A DNA stretch of 34,060 nucleotides from Xanthobacteraceae bacterium (GTDB lineage Bacteria > Pseudomonadota > Alphaproteobacteria > Rhizobiales > Xanthobacteraceae): the NCBI GenBank assembly GCA_030041005.1, contig JASHOR010000139.1:1-34060 (forward strand), given 5' to 3'. Positions 25,655 through 34,060 of the stretch are shown piece by piece (the stretch's first letter is position 1; every line of letters starts with the position of its first letter). Below the pieces are notes generated by a model. That model was not told the origin of the DNA. It made no database searches and was given only the letters and a program-made list of their open reading frames with translations. A program made the translations under genes and the position numbers.

Positions 25655-27292
25655 CTAGGCCGACCGCGTCAGCGTTCCATCGATCATGGCGATGGTGTCG
25701 GCAAGGCCGTAGAGGGCGACGAAGGAACCGAAGCGCGGACCTTTTTCCTGACCCAGCAGAACCTGATAGAGCATGTCGAACCATGCGAGCGACACGCCGG
25801 GCTTGCCGTCCTTGGCCTTTTTCTTCTCGTCGAGAAACGGTTCACGGCGGCCAACCTCATAGACGACGTTCTGGATGACTTCCGCAGCAGCGTCCGCCGG
25901 CAATTGCGACAGCGCCTCGCGCAGATCGGTGAGGGCGGCACGTTCCGTGGCATTGGGCTCGCGAAATCTTTTCGCCGGCAGCACGAAATCATGGAAATAG
26001 TGCATCGCGTATTCGACCAGGCCGGCAAGACGCGGATGGGTTTCTTTCGTCACGCCGGGACGATAGCGGCCGATAAAGCCCCATAACGTGTCGGCGTTCT
26101 CCGCATTCGAGGCGGTGACGAGCGACAGCAGCATCGCAAAGGTCACCGGATTATCGGGTTTCGGCGGCGAACCTGAGTGGATATGCCAGATCGGATTGGT
26201 GAGCCGCTCTCGCGGACCCTGCCGCTCATAGCCTTCGAGTAATTGCTGATACTCATCGACGTGGCGGGGTATTACGTCGAAGAACAGCCGCTTCGCAGCC
26301 TTCGGCTCGCGATACATGAACAGCGATAGACTTTCGGGACTCGCGTAACGCAACCATTCATCGATGGTCAGCCCGTTGCCCTTGGACTTGGAAATCTTCT
26401 GCCCGTTCTCGTCGAGGAACAATTCGTAATTGAATCCTTCCGGCGGCGTGCCGCCGAGGATGCGGCAGATTTTCCCGGACAGCTTCACCGAATCGATCAA
26501 ATCCTTGCCGGCCATTTCATAGTCGATGCCAAGTGCGAGCCAGCGCATGGCCCAATCCGGCTTCCATTGCAGCTTGCAGCGGCCGCCGGTCACCAATGTG
26601 ACGACGTGATCGTTCGTATCCGGATCTTGATAGGTGATCGTGCCTGCCTTGGCGTCGTGAGCGAGCACCGGCACCTGCAGTACAACTCCCGTGCGCGGCG
26701 AGATCGGCAGGAACGGAGAATAGGTTTGTGCTCGCTCTTCGCGCAGCGACGGCAGCATCACCCTCATCACGTCGTCGAAACGCTGCAGCATCCTAAGGAG
26801 CGCGGCGTCAAAGCGGCCGGACGTGTAGCAGGCGGTGGCGGACAAGAATTCATAGTCGAAACCGAATCGATCGAGGAAAGCGCGCAGCCGCGCGTTGTTG
26901 TGCTCGGCGAAACTCGCGTGGGTACCGAACGGATCGGGCACCTGCGTCAACGGCTTGCCCAGATGCCGTTCTATCATTTCCTTGTTGGGAACATTGTCGG
27001 GCACCTTGCGCAGGCCGTCCATATCGTCGGAGAAAGCAATCAGGCGCGTTTTGATCTTGTCGCCGGTGAGCACGCGGAACGCGTGACGCACCATCGACGT
27101 GCGTGCGACCTCGCCGAAAGTACCGATATGAGGCAGACCGGAGGGACCGTAGCCGGTCTCGAAGATCACCTCGTCCTTTGGTATCTTCTGCAGCCGTGCA
27201 AGCAGCTTTCGTGCCTCCTCGAACGGCCAGGCATGGGACGTTTCCGCAAGTTCGCGAAGATCGGTCACAGTTTCGGTCGCAGCGGTCGGCAT
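25655..27292 (-). CDS. lysK: lysine--tRNA ligase, class I
   Basis: Charges tRNA-Lys with lysine in the cytoplasm. This is the class I (archaeal-type) enzyme, known from many alphaproteobacteria, not the class II LysS. The 545 residues are full length. Seen: the HIGH-like PHIGTFGE at 54-61, a Rossmann core with [16 protein letters not shown], the KMSKS-like KISKSKG at 299-305, and the helical anticodon-binding C-terminus with [24 protein letters not shown] 27292 is the only good start. It is convergent with the S24 regulator (24-base gap) and lies downstream of an orphan binding-protein gene on the same strand. Confidence 0.96.
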   Translation of the reverse strand: MPTAATETVTDLRELAETSHAWPFEEARKLLARLQKIPKDEVIFETGYGPSGLPHIGTFGEVARTSMVRHAFRVLTGDKIKTRLIAFSDDMDGLRKVPDNVPNKEMIERHLGKPLTQVPDPFGTHASFAEHNNARLRAFLDRFGFDYEFLSATACYTSGRFDAALLRMLQRFDDVMRVMLPSLREERAQTYSPFLPISPRTGVVLQVPVLAHDAKAGTITYQDPDTNDHVVTLVTGGRCKLQWKPDWAMRWLALGIDYEMAGKDLIDSVKLSGKICRILGGTPPEGFNYELFLDENGQKISKSKGNGLTIDEWLRYASPESLSLFMYREPKAAKRLFFDVIPRHVDEYQQLLEGYERQGPRERLTNPIWHIHSGSPPKPDNPVTFAMLLSLVTASNAENADTLWGFIGRYRPGVTKETHPRLAGLVEYAMHYFHDFVLPAKRFREPNATERAALTDLREALSQLPADAAAEVIQNVVYEVGRREPFLDEKKKAKDGKPGVSLAWFDMLYQVLLGQEKGPRFGSFVALYGLADTIAMIDGTLTRSA

Positions 27293-27349
27293 CTTTCGGT
27301 ATTAAATCCTCTCGGTGCGTCAATCCCCGATCGATCGCGGATTACGCGT

Positions 27350-28255
27350 TCAAAACGGGCTGATCGGGAAATAGCGCAGCCACAGATCGGTAAAGCTTCC
27401 CTTTTCCCATATCTGGAACAGCGCCCAGTTGAAGGCTTGACGCAGGATATCGTTGCCGGGCTTGACTGCAATACCGACGCCTTCGCCGAAAAAACGGCTC
27501 TCCAGGAATGGACCGCCGCGGAAGGCACAACAACCGCCGGAATCGGTACCATTGAGCCAGAACGAAAGCGCAATGCCGTCTCCGAACAGGAGATCGACTT
27601 GCTTGTCTTTCAGCGCAGCGCGCGCCGCTGCGGCCGTCGGATACGAATGGATCTCAGCCTCGGTGAACATCTGCTTGAGGAAAGCCTCGTGCGCCGTGCC
27701 GGCAATCACTGCGATCTTCTTGCCGGCTACCAGTTCGGGCAATACGTCGGTGATCGGGCTGTCGGCACGCGCGACGAAGCGTGCCGGCGTCCGGTAATAG
27801 GGGTCGCTGAAGTCGGCGCGTTTGCGAGTATCGGCCGTGGCCGCGATGGAAGCGATGACCGCATCGCCGGCACCGTCGTCGAGCGCATCGAGAAGCGTCG
27901 CGAATGGACGCGACTGGATGGTGCACGCGACCTTGATCTGATCGCAAATCAGCCGCGCGAGATCGACATTGAATCCGGCCGGGTTGCCGTCGGGCCCCGC
28001 ATAATCGAACGGCGGATAACTCAGATCGGTAAGAAAGCGGGTCGTCTGCAGACGGCTCAGATCGGGCCGCTCGGGCCGACGCCGAGGATCCCAAAATCCG
28101 GGCACAACAACCGACTTGGACACGTCAGCGGAAGCAGCCGCCGCTGCGGATGGTTGCGCCGCGACCGGAGACGTCCAGTACCAGGAGAGGAGACAAGCTA
28201 TCGGCAGGACGAGCCGAACGCTTCGGTTGCAAGATATTGTGTTTCTCCATTTCAT
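27350..28255 (-). CDS. amino-acid-type periplasmic substrate-binding protein (SBP_bac_3)
   Basis: A 301-residue exported binding protein of the ABC transporter family 3 fold. Seen: signal peptide VRLVLPIACLLSWYWTSPVAA, then RFLTDLSYPPFDYAGPDG, GFNVDLARLICDQIKVAC, the signature RKRADFSDPYYRTPARFVAR, and KQVDLLFGDGIALSFWL. An unusual GGCCAFRGG lies in the second lobe. No permease or ATPase gene is adjacent, so it is an orphan; it could serve a distant transporter or act as a sensor. It precedes lysK on the same strand by 57 bases and is divergent from the glycosyltransferase gene. Confidence 0.87.
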   Translation of the reverse strand: MKWRNTISCNRSVRLVLPIACLLSWYWTSPVAAQPSAAAAASADVSKSVVVPGFWDPRRRPERPDLSRLQTTRFLTDLSYPPFDYAGPDGNPAGFNVDLARLICDQIKVACTIQSRPFATLLDALDDGAGDAVIASIAATADTRKRADFSDPYYRTPARFVARADSPITDVLPELVAGKKIAVIAGTAHEAFLKQMFTEAEIHSYPTAAAARAALKDKQVDLLFGDGIALSFWLNGTDSGGCCAFRGGPFLESRFFGEGVGIAVKPGNDILRQAFNWALFQIWEKGSFTDLWLRYFPISPF

Positions 28256-28362
28256 AGGTACGATCCGGCAACGGCTGGCTTGGCCAAAACTAAGCCCGCT
28301 TAGCGGCGGTGCGGCAAAAAGTCGAGATGAGGCGGCGCTGCGTATTGCGCCGGGGGCGTAGC

Positions 28363-30480
28363 GTGGCGTTGGCGGATGTATTTGCGGCTAGGACCGATCC
28401 ACTCCCTCGGCCAAGACGATCGCCGGACAGCGATTGGCTGTGGCCGCGCATTCGGACTGCCCGAAGCCGGCTTTTTCCCGCGCCACGTCCGCCAAGCGCC
28501 TTCCCGGAGCTCGACTGCGTCCGCACCGTCCTACCCAGGCACATCATCACCGGCGCCGAGCGGCGCGCACAATCAATCGGCCTCGGCGCCGACCGCGTTC
28601 TGGTCTGCGCCGACGCCATCACCGAGGAAGCCTATCTCGGCGCGCTCGCGGCCTCGCTCGGCACAACCTACGAGCCGCTCGATCGTCTTTCCCGGGCCGA
28701 CTGCCCGCTCAACGACGAGCGATTGATCCAGGCTGCAGCGGCCGGATTGCTGCCGGTCCGCGAGCAAGGCAGAATTGTCTGGATCGTTGCGCCGCGCTGC
28801 CAGACCGCACGCCGGCTCGCCGATCCGCGGCAGGCCGTCGCGCAGTGGCTAACGCCCTTCCGCCTCACCTCCTCGGACCGACTTTGGCGCTTTGTTGCAC
28901 GCCACACGCAACAGGCACTCGGCCGACAAGCAGCTTATGCGTTGCGCGACGAGCAACCGTCGCTGTCGAACGCGCCGCGGCGGCGCAGCGGACGACGCCT
29001 CGCGGCTATCGGCGCCGCGCTCCTCGCGCTGGTCGGCGCGGCGACGGTACCGGACCTGTCGATCGAAATAGCGACGACACTGCTGTGCGTAATATTCCTC
29101 GCCGCAGCCGCGCTGCGATTTTGGAGCGCCCTGTGCAGGCCGCAACCGCCGCCGGTGTCAGTCCGCACCATCGACAGCGAACTGCCAATCTACACGATCA
29201 TCTGCGCGTTGTATCATGAGGCTACGAAAGTCGCCGATCTGGTCGCCGCAATTCGAGCGCTCGATTATCCGATCGAGAAATTGGACGTGAAATTCGTCCT
29301 GGAAGACGACGATCATGAAACCCGTCGCAGCCTGAAGCGCCTGGACCTCGGCCCGCCTTTCGAAATCATCACGGCACCGGCGGTCGGACCGCGCACCAAG
29401 CCCAAGGCCCTCAACGCGGCATTGCCGTTGGCGCGTGGCCTATACACGACCATCTACGACGCCGAAGATGTGCCGGATCCCGATCAGCTTCGACGAGCGG
29501 TCAGCGCATTCAAGTCAAGTGGCGACCGGCTCGCCTGTCTGCAGGCAAGCCTCACCATCGACAACACCGCCGACAATTGGTTGGCACGCATGTTCACCGC
29601 CGATTATGCCGGTCAATTTGATGTCATGCTCCCCGCCCTCGCTGCGCTGCAGACTCCATTCCCGCTGGGCGGATCGTCGAATCATTTTCGCACGGAAGCC
29701 TTGCGCGCCGCCGGCGGCTGGGATCCCTACAACGTGACCGAAGACGCCGATCTGGGCATTCGTCTGCATCGTCTCGGCTATCGGGTAGCCGTTCTTCCAT
29801 CGACGACTTACGAAGAAGCGCCACCTCATTTGGCGCCATGGATCAAACAGCGCACTCGCTGGTACAAGGGCTGGATGCAGACTTGGCACGTGCACATGCG
29901 CCGCCCGGTTCGCCTCGTTCGCGAGCTTAATCCGGCCGGCGCCGTCGTCTTTCAGCTTTTGCTTGGAGGGAACATTCTGGCGGCGCTCGTCCATCCCTTC
30001 TTCATGGCCGGACTGTGCTATGCGCTGATCGCACAATCGCCGCTGCGGGCGGCGGCCACCATGAGCCATAACGCGCCGGCGTTCCTCGCTGCTCTGATTG
30101 GCGGTTACGCGTCGACCGTCGCGCTCAATCTCGTCGGACTGCGGCGGCGCCGATTGTTGCGCCACGGCTGGGTCCTGGCACTCACGCCCCTCTATTGGTT
30201 GCTGCTTTCGCTTGCCGCCTGGCGCGCACTGTTCCAACTGCTGTACGATCCGCAACGTTGGGAGAAGACCGAGCACGGATTGGCGAGGCACTCCCGCCTC
30301 GCCGAATCGAAGCGGCAAGCCCGGGCAGGCGCCGTCCGAGGTCCGATTGCACCCGCGACTGTCATGGTGAAAGTCACGGGCCCGCCGCTGCTAATGTTCA
30401 ACCGCAAATTCCAGCAGCCGTCTTCGTCGGGGAACAAGCCAGTTCGATCCGTTAAGACGTCAGGCCACTACTACAAGTAG
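28363..30480 (+). CDS. family 2 glycosyltransferase, cellulose-synthase-like, with N-terminal MshEN-like domain
   Basis: An inner-membrane processive-type glycosyltransferase of about 705 residues. Seen: a soluble N-terminal domain (about 40-160; RVLVCADAITEEAYLGALAA) resembling the MshEN / type II secretion ATPase N-domain, two membrane helices near 210-255, then the GT2 domain with EDDDHET near 312, the DxD segment DAEDVPDPDQL near 366, TEDADLGIRLHRLGY near 459 and the QxxRW motif QRTRWYKGW near 495, and further helices at the C-terminus. The polymer or lipid made is unknown. I prefer GTG 28363, with GGGGG 6 bases upstream; ATG 28327 and GTG 28309 are in-frame alternatives. The last 10 bases overlap the convergent SCO gene. 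Confidence 0.87.
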   Translation: MALADVFAARTDPLPRPRRSPDSDWLWPRIRTARSRLFPAPRPPSAFPELDCVRTVLPRHIITGAERRAQSIGLGADRVLVCADAITEEAYLGALAASLGTTYEPLDRLSRADCPLNDERLIQAAAAGLLPVREQGRIVWIVAPRCQTARRLADPRQAVAQWLTPFRLTSSDRLWRFVARHTQQALGRQAAYALRDEQPSLSNAPRRRSGRRLAAIGAALLALVGAATVPDLSIEIATTLLCVIFLAAAALRFWSALCRPQPPPVSVRTIDSELPIYTIICALYHEATKVADLVAAIRALDYPIEKLDVKFVLEDDDHETRRSLKRLDLGPPFEIITAPAVGPRTKPKALNAALPLARGLYTTIYDAEDVPDPDQLRRAVSAFKSSGDRLACLQASLTIDNTADNWLARMFTADYAGQFDVMLPALAALQTPFPLGGSSNHFRTEALRAAGGWDPYNVTEDADLGIRLHRLGYRVAVLPSTTYEEAPPHLAPWIKQRTRWYKGWMQTWHVHMRRPVRLVRELNPAGAVVFQLLLGGNILAALVHPFFMAGLCYALIAQSPLRAAATMSHNAPAFLAALIGGYASTVALNLVGLRRRRLLRHGWVLALTPLYWLLLSLAAWRALFQLLYDPQRWEKTEHGLARHSRLAESKRQARAGAVRGPIAPATVMVKVTGPPLLMFNRKFQQPSSSGNKPVRSVKTSGHYYK

Positions 30481-31067
30481 CGCCGCAACTCGGCGGCCTC
30501 TGCACCGGCAGTGCGCTGCATGCTGAACGGCGCGACAAAGTGACCATCTTTGTCCATAAGATAGACAATCGCCGTGTGATCCATCGAATAATCGCCGCCA
30601 TCGAGCGGCACCTTCTTGGCGTAGACCCGGTAATCCTTGATCGCCTGATTGATTGCCTCGCGGTCGCCGGTGAGCCCGCGCAGGTGGGGGTCGAAGCTTG
30701 CCAGGTAATCCTTCAACACCGTCTGGGTATCGCGTTCGGGATCGATCGTGACGAACAGCGCACCGACGCGGTTGGCGTCCGGTCCGAGCTTGCGAAAGAG
30801 CTGCGACATTTCGAACAGCGTGGTCGGACAAATGTCGGGGCAATGGGTGTAACCGAAGAATACAAGGTATGGCTTGCCGATCATGTCCTTGTTGCTGAAC
30901 GGCTTGCCGTTCTGGTCCACAAGATGAAAAGGGCCGCCGATCGTCGCAGCGCCGGCATTCGGTACCGGCGCCAGTCCGGTAACGAGAAAGATGATGCCGA
31001 GGAACACTCCAAGCCCGGCCAAAAAGGCGACAAGCACGCCGACAATTCGGGGGGCTTTTGCGCTCAC
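30471..31067 (-). CDS. SCO1/SenC family copper chaperone
   Basis: A membrane-anchored periplasmic thioredoxin-like protein that delivers copper to the CuA site of cytochrome c oxidase. The 198 residues fit. Seen: an N-terminal anchor at about 8-32, FHLVDQNGKPFSN, the copper-binding Cys76 and Cys80 in THCPDICPTTL, VTIDPERDT and the third ligand His164 in SMDHTAIVY. The start is GTG 31067, preceded by GGACGGAG. The stop overlaps the 3' end of the glycosyltransferase gene tail to tail by 10 bases. The small membrane protein gene just upstream is probably co-transcribed. No oxidase subunit gene is in the window. Confidence 0.94.
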   Translation of the reverse strand: MSAKAPRIVGVLVAFLAGLGVFLGIIFLVTGLAPVPNAGAATIGGPFHLVDQNGKPFSNKDMIGKPYLVFFGYTHCPDICPTTLFEMSQLFRKLGPDANRVGALFVTIDPERDTQTVLKDYLASFDPHLRGLTGDREAINQAIKDYRVYAKKVPLDGGDYSMDHTAIVYLMDKDGHFVAPFSMQRTAGAEAAELRRYL

Positions 31068-31081
31068 GGCTCCGTCCTAGC

Positions 31082-31240
31082 TCAGCCAAAGCACGCCACG
31101 AAGCCGGCGCGGTTTGTTTCGAAGAACACCGTCGCTCCGTAGTGCGCCCAAAGCAAGACCCCGCCAAGCAGCATTGCAACCGCGCCGGCGACCACCAAAA
31201 GTGGCCGCGACAGCAGGCGCGGCGCAAGGGTCTTGGCCAT
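31082..31240 (-). CDS. small single-span membrane protein
   Basis: A 52-residue protein starting MAKTLAPRLLSRP, with one hydrophobic helix (LLVVAGAVAMLLGGVLLWA, about 15-34) and a periplasmic tail HYGATVFFETNRAGFVACFG. Its stop is 14 bases before the SCO start, so it is very likely in the SCO operon. The positive N-terminus predicts an N-in, C-out topology. I do not recognise the family; a role with SCO in oxidase assembly is only suggested by position. ATG 31240 has GGAA upstream. Confidence 0.65.
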   Translation of the reverse strand: MAKTLAPRLLSRPLLVVAGAVAMLLGGVLLWAHYGATVFFETNRAGFVACFG

Positions 31241-31342
31241 GGCGTATTTCCGGCAAGCTCGATAGGCCCGCCGAAGCCGGGCAACAACCACCACGCGGAC
31301 CGACACTGACCGTCCCGGAAGCCTCGGGCGACGGAAAGCGCC

Positions 31343-31789
31343 TTACCAGCAGGTTTGATAGAGTGCCGAAAGCTCGCGGCCACGAAGCTGGATAAGGTGC
31401 GGCGTCAGCCCGCCGTGCCGATCGATCCACCGGCGGATTTCCGGAGGATACATTCTCATGACCAGGCGGCTGCCGGCGCGCGTGGGCACCAGCGACCGCG
31501 ACACATCGTCATAGTAGGACGCGGCGTGGAAGCCGAGCATCGCCCGTGGCGTGACGCAGATGCGGTTCCGGGGAATGATCCCGGTCAGCAGCGTGCACGC
31601 GGACAGGCACGGGCCGTCAATGACCACGCGCTGCCCCGAGTCTCGGATCTGATGGAACCTGTGCAGGTAGGAGGAGACCTCTCCCCCTGGATCGCCTTCG
31701 ATGCGAACCGCCGCCGATGCCATCGATGACAGCAAAACTGCGGCGAAAGCCGACGCCATCGCGCCGGCCGGAAGCTTCCGCCATATCAT
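31343..31789 (-). CDS. exported hypothetical protein with crotonase/ClpP-like motif
   Basis: A 148-residue protein with a clear signal peptide (AGAMASAFAAVLLSSMASA, cleavage after ASA). The mature part contains GEVSSYLHRFHQIRDSGQRV, VIDGPCLSACTLLTGIIPR and AMLGFHAASY. A segment with 'GPCLSACT' before a hydrophobic helix and a later His resembles periplasmic proteins with a ClpP/crotonase-like fold common in Hyphomicrobiales. I cannot name a substrate. ATG 31789 has AGAGGG upstream; the frame extends to 31834 but the extra part precedes the signal peptide. It lies divergent from the dienelactone hydrolase gene. Confidence 0.75.
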   Translation of the reverse strand: MIWRKLPAGAMASAFAAVLLSSMASAAVRIEGDPGGEVSSYLHRFHQIRDSGQRVVIDGPCLSACTLLTGIIPRNRICVTPRAMLGFHAASYYDDVSRSLVPTRAGSRLVMRMYPPEIRRWIDRHGGLTPHLIQLRGRELSALYQTCW

Positions 31790-31957
31790 GGAACTAACCC
31801 TCTCCCTCAATCTTGCGCAAGCATGCCGATGCATTATGGCAAGAGTTCGAGGATTGATTGACGGACGAAAAAAACCGCTTCCTTTTTGGGTGGCACCGCA
31901 TCTTTGCTCGCACTAACATTGCAGCGCAGCGAAGCGTCGGACGGGGGGAACAAGATC

Positions 31958-32776
31958 GTGGATGGCGTCGTGACAAAAAATATCGTCTGCGCCGGCGGCT
32001 TGCCGGCTTTTTTCGCCGCCCCCGCGACCCAGGTCGCCGGCAAGATGCCGGCCATCGTGCTGATGCACGAGCGCTACGGGCTGGTAAAGCACACTCGCGA
32101 TCTTGCGGAGCGCTTTGCGCGCGATGGCTTTGCCTGTCTGGCGCCGGACTTTTTCTACAAGCACCCCGACCAGGAAGCATTACACCGCGGTGACGTTGGC
32201 TACGCGCTTACGGATGGCGAGGCGATCGAATATCTGGACAGCGCGGTTGCCGAACTTGCGGCGCTGCCGCAAGTCGACCCCCAAAAGATCGCCGTGAAGG
32301 GCGTTTGTCAGACAGGCCGGCATCCGCTGGTACTGGCCGCGGAGGGAAAGAGCCGAAATATCGCCGCTGCCTTGGTCTGGTACGGCGCGGCCAACGCGCG
32401 CGAGTGGGCGCCCAGCGATCGTCACATGAAGCCGCTGGACGACATGCTCGCTCGGATCGAATGTCCGGTGCTCGGAATTTTCGGCGAGGCCGACCATTTG
32501 ATCTCGCTTGCCGACGTGCGCCGGTTTCGCGACAGCCTCGACCACCACGACAAGACCTATACGATCAGAGTCTTTGCCGGCGCCCCGCATGGCTGGCTCA
32601 ACGATACCATGCCCGGACGGTACCGCCGCGACGCCGCCGAAGCCGCCTGGGCGCTGCAGCTTGCATTTCTGCGGCGAATCTTCGCTCCCGGTTACGACAA
32701 AACGCTACGCGTACAGGTCTATGAATGCGAGCACTCCGCCGATTACCATTTTTCGAAGAACGTGCGGATGGAATGA
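31958..32776 (+). CDS. dienelactone hydrolase family protein
   Basis: A 272-residue cytoplasmic alpha/beta hydrolase. Seen: LMHERYGL with the family Glu38, the nucleophile Cys117 in GVCQTGRHP, Asp179 in FGEADHLI and His211 in PHGWLND, forming the Cys-Asp-His triad of dienelactone hydrolases. The known reaction is opening of dienelactones in chloroaromatic breakdown, but many homologues act on other lactones or esters. I chose GTG 31958 because GGGGGGAA lies about 7 bases upstream; TTG 31886 is a weaker start. The TG-RH after the Cys differs from the more common GGxxA. The C-terminal tail ends ECEHSADYHFSKNVRME. Confidence 0.88.
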   Translation: MDGVVTKNIVCAGGLPAFFAAPATQVAGKMPAIVLMHERYGLVKHTRDLAERFARDGFACLAPDFFYKHPDQEALHRGDVGYALTDGEAIEYLDSAVAELAALPQVDPQKIAVKGVCQTGRHPLVLAAEGKSRNIAAALVWYGAANAREWAPSDRHMKPLDDMLARIECPVLGIFGEADHLISLADVRRFRDSLDHHDKTYTIRVFAGAPHGWLNDTMPGRYRRDAAEAAWALQLAFLRRIFAPGYDKTLRVQVYECEHSADYHFSKNVRME

Positions 32777-32826
32777 GACTTTCACGCCTGCCATTCACCA
32801 AGCGCAGGACAGGTCGTCTGCCCCGC

Positions 32827-32855
32827 TTCGCGACAGCCTAAACTCCAGCTATAAC
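32827..32855 (+). promoter_or_regulatory. candidate promoter of the cysteine hydrolase gene
   Basis: TTCGCG (32827-32832), 17 bases, TATAAC (32850-32855). The predicted start near 32862 gives a 20-base leader containing GGAG before ATG 32882. The -35 box is weak. Confidence 0.4.
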
Positions 32856-32881
32856 AAGGCGCCACGAAGCCGGAGATTCCT

Positions 32882-33577
32882 ATGGCGCGCGATTTCGAGG
32901 ATCATTGCTGGAAGGACATTATCGACGCCGACACAATCGAGATCTATCATCCCTACCGGCGGAAAACCTACGTGGGCGACAATCCGGCGGTGCTTGCCAT
33001 CGACCTCTACAACAAGGCCTACCAGGGCGGCAGTCGACCGGTTCGCGATGTGGACCGCGAATTCTCCGGTTCCTGCGGCGAGAACGCCTGGAAAGCGCTA
33101 CCGCCGACGCAAAAACTGTTTGCCGCGGCCCGGCGCGCCTGCGTGCCGGTGATCTACACCACGCGGCACGTCAATACCGGCGGCGTGCACTCGACCAACC
33201 GCAATATAGGAAAAGAACGCGACGACACCTACGACATCAAGGCGGAACTCGCCCCGCAGCCGGACGAACTGGTGATCTACAAGGAGCGGGCCTCCGGTTT
33301 CTTCGGCACGCCGCTGATTGCGCATCTGCAACAGATGCGGATCAATTCCCTGATCATCTGCGGCGAGAGCACGTCGGGCTGCGTGCGCGCTTCAACGGTC
33401 GATGCCTATTCATATGGCTTTCACAATGTGCTGGTCGAGGAATGCACCTATGACCGCTCGGCGATCAGCCATAAGGTCAATCTGTTCGACCTGCATCACA
33501 AATACGCCGACGTGATGCACATCGAGGAAGTTCTCGCCCACCTGGACGGCCTTGCCGTGCAACGCAAGGTCGCCTGA
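32882..33577 (+). CDS. isochorismatase-family cysteine hydrolase
   Basis: A 231-residue cytoplasmic amidohydrolase of the isochorismatase-like fold. Seen: the catalytic Asp41 in LAIDLYNKAY, Lys134 in VIYKERASGFFGTPL and Cys167 in GESTSGCVRAST, the Asp-Lys-Cys triad of N-carbamoylsarcosine amidase and maleamate/nicotinamidase-type enzymes. The following gene encodes a thiamine-diphosphate enzyme, so the pair may act on one degradation pathway, perhaps of an N-heterocycle or carbamoyl compound. The substrate is inference. ATG 32882 has GGAG at 32872-32875. Confidence 0.9.
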   Translation: MARDFEDHCWKDIIDADTIEIYHPYRRKTYVGDNPAVLAIDLYNKAYQGGSRPVRDVDREFSGSCGENAWKALPPTQKLFAAARRACVPVIYTTRHVNTGGVHSTNRNIGKERDDTYDIKAELAPQPDELVIYKERASGFFGTPLIAHLQQMRINSLIICGESTSGCVRASTVDAYSYGFHNVLVEECTYDRSAISHKVNLFDLHHKYADVMHIEEVLAHLDGLAVQRKVA

Positions 33578-33584
33578 AGTCGCC

Positions 33585-33664
33585 CGTCATTGCGAGGAGC
33601 GAAGCGACGAACAATCCAATAAATCATCGAGGCTCCGGATTGCTTCGCTTCGCTCGCAATGACG
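33585..33664. repeat. dispersed palindromic repeat (CGTCATTGCGAG type)
   Basis: CGTCATTGCGAG (33585-33596) and CTCGCAATGACG (33653-33664) are perfect outer arms; GCGAAGCGA and CAATCC on the left continue to pair with GGATTGCTTCG on the right. This is the short intergenic palindrome seen in many copies in Bradyrhizobium-like genomes (from memory). It sits between the cysteine hydrolase and the thiamine-diphosphate enzyme gene. Confidence 0.85.
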
Positions 33665-33707
33665 AAAAGTCAATCAGTCTTCGTCCAAACTAAAAGAGCT
33701 CCACATC

Positions 33708-34060
33708 ATGGACACCGCAACCGCCCGTAACACCAATGCGCCCGATTTCGCCACCGCCTATTATTTCCTCGAAGGCCTGACCGAGCTTGGCGTTGAATAT
33801 CTGTTCTGCAATTTCGGCACCGATCACGCCCCGATCATCGAGGAAATGGCGCACCGCAAGAAGCGCGGCGAAGCGATGCCGGGAATTTTGCACTGTCCGC
33901 ACGAGAATACTGCGGCGCACATGGCGGAAGGCTACGCCTTTGTCACCGGGCGCGGGCAGGGCGTCCTGGTGCACGTTGATGTCGGCACCGCCAACACCGC
34001 CAATGCCATGCACAATGCCTACCGCAGTCGGCTGCCGGTGCTGCTGATGGCCGGCAAGGC
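33708..34060 (+). CDS. thiamine-diphosphate-dependent enzyme, acetolactate synthase-like (5' part)
   Basis: The first 117 codons of a gene cut by the window end. Seen: YYFLEGLTELGVEYLFCNFG, the N-terminal PYR domain start of the acetolactate synthase / benzoylformate decarboxylase superfamily, and the cofactor-activating Glu66 in CPHENTAAHMAEGYAF, followed by VDVGTANTANAMHNAYRS and PVLLMAGKA. ATG 33708 has a GAG 9 bases upstream. The particular reaction cannot be judged from this part; a 2-oxoacid decarboxylase or carboligase is likely. Confidence 0.85.
   Translation, partial: MDTATARNTNAPDFATAYYFLEGLTELGVEYLFCNFGTDHAPIIEEMAHRKKRGEAMPGILHCPHENTAAHMAEGYAFVTGRGQGVLVHVDVGTANTANAMHNAYRSRLPVLLMAGK

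Noticed and set aside
25645-25665. GGCCTAGGCC palindrome near the S24/lysK junction
   Set aside because: Short, overlaps the lysK stop and may arise by chance in GC-rich DNA.
26567-28303. Plus-strand open frame of 578 codons
   Set aside because: Antisense to lysK and the binding-protein gene; no protein-like motifs.

Overview
This is a GC-rich, densely coded chromosomal window that looks like an alphaproteobacterium of the order Hyphomicrobiales (Bradyrhizobium, Rhodopseudomonas, Pseudolabrys or a relative). The grounds are a PhaR / PhaA / PhaB polyhydroxybutyrate block, an archaeal-type class I lysyl-tRNA synthetase, rpmF beside mtgA, several small Hyphomicrobiales-type proteins, an orphan Bug/TctC binding protein, and a dispersed palindrome starting CGTCATTGCGAG. 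The genus is inferred from style; no 16S or other marker gene is present. I see no rRNA, tRNA, CRISPR array, prophage or intact insertion sequence.

Layout. (1) 0.2-4.4 kb, plus strand: an MFS transporter, trehalose-6-phosphate phosphatase (otsB) and a GH15 glucoamylase/trehalase-like hydrolase form a tight operon with no otsA. (2) 4.4-5.8 kb: an LpxL/HtrB-like acyltransferase with an extra N-terminal domain, under a strong-looking promoter that predicts a leaderless mRNA. (3) 5.8-9.7 kb: a second MFS transporter and a seven-bladed LVIVD-repeat propeller on minus, divergent from a seven-bladed YVTN propeller on plus. Both propellers have His residues recurring at the first strand of successive blades. 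(4) 9.65-12.1 kb, minus: a possible gene remnant, a TctC-type binding protein and a threonine-synthase-like PLP enzyme. (5) 12.6-13.8 kb: mtgA and rpmF, then a small conserved-looking protein and a cluster of palindromic repeats. (6) 14.5-16.3 kb: a PAS / degenerate GGDEF / EAL protein whose 5' end abuts a repeat. (7) 16.4-19.3 kb: phaR divergent from phaA-phaB, with a perfect palindrome over the predicted phaA -10 box. (8) 19.3-21.9 kb: gloB plus a DUF985 cupin on minus; a methyltransferase and a small protein on plus. (9) 22.0-24.8 kb, minus: a DUF952 protein, pyrD, a glutathione S-transferase and a PEBP-family protein; two of the three junctions are 4-base start/stop overlaps. (10) 25.0-28.3 kb: a LexA-like S24 regulator, class I LysRS and an orphan amino-acid-type binding protein. 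(11) 28.4-31.8 kb: a family 2 glycosyltransferase, a SCO copper chaperone, a 52-residue membrane protein and an exported protein. (12) 31.9-34.06 kb: dienelactone hydrolase, an isochorismatase-type cysteine hydrolase, a palindromic repeat and the start of a thiamine-diphosphate enzyme cut by the window end.

Functionally the window mixes carbon storage (polyhydroxybutyrate, trehalose/alpha-glucan), detoxification (glyoxalase II, GST, dienelactone hydrolase), envelope work (MtgA, acyltransferase, glycosyltransferase) and housekeeping (PyrD, LysRS, L32). The least explained part is the divergent pair of His-decorated propellers at 7.3-9.7 kb with their MFS partner. The acyltransferase fusion and the repeat cluster at 13.5-14.5 kb come next.
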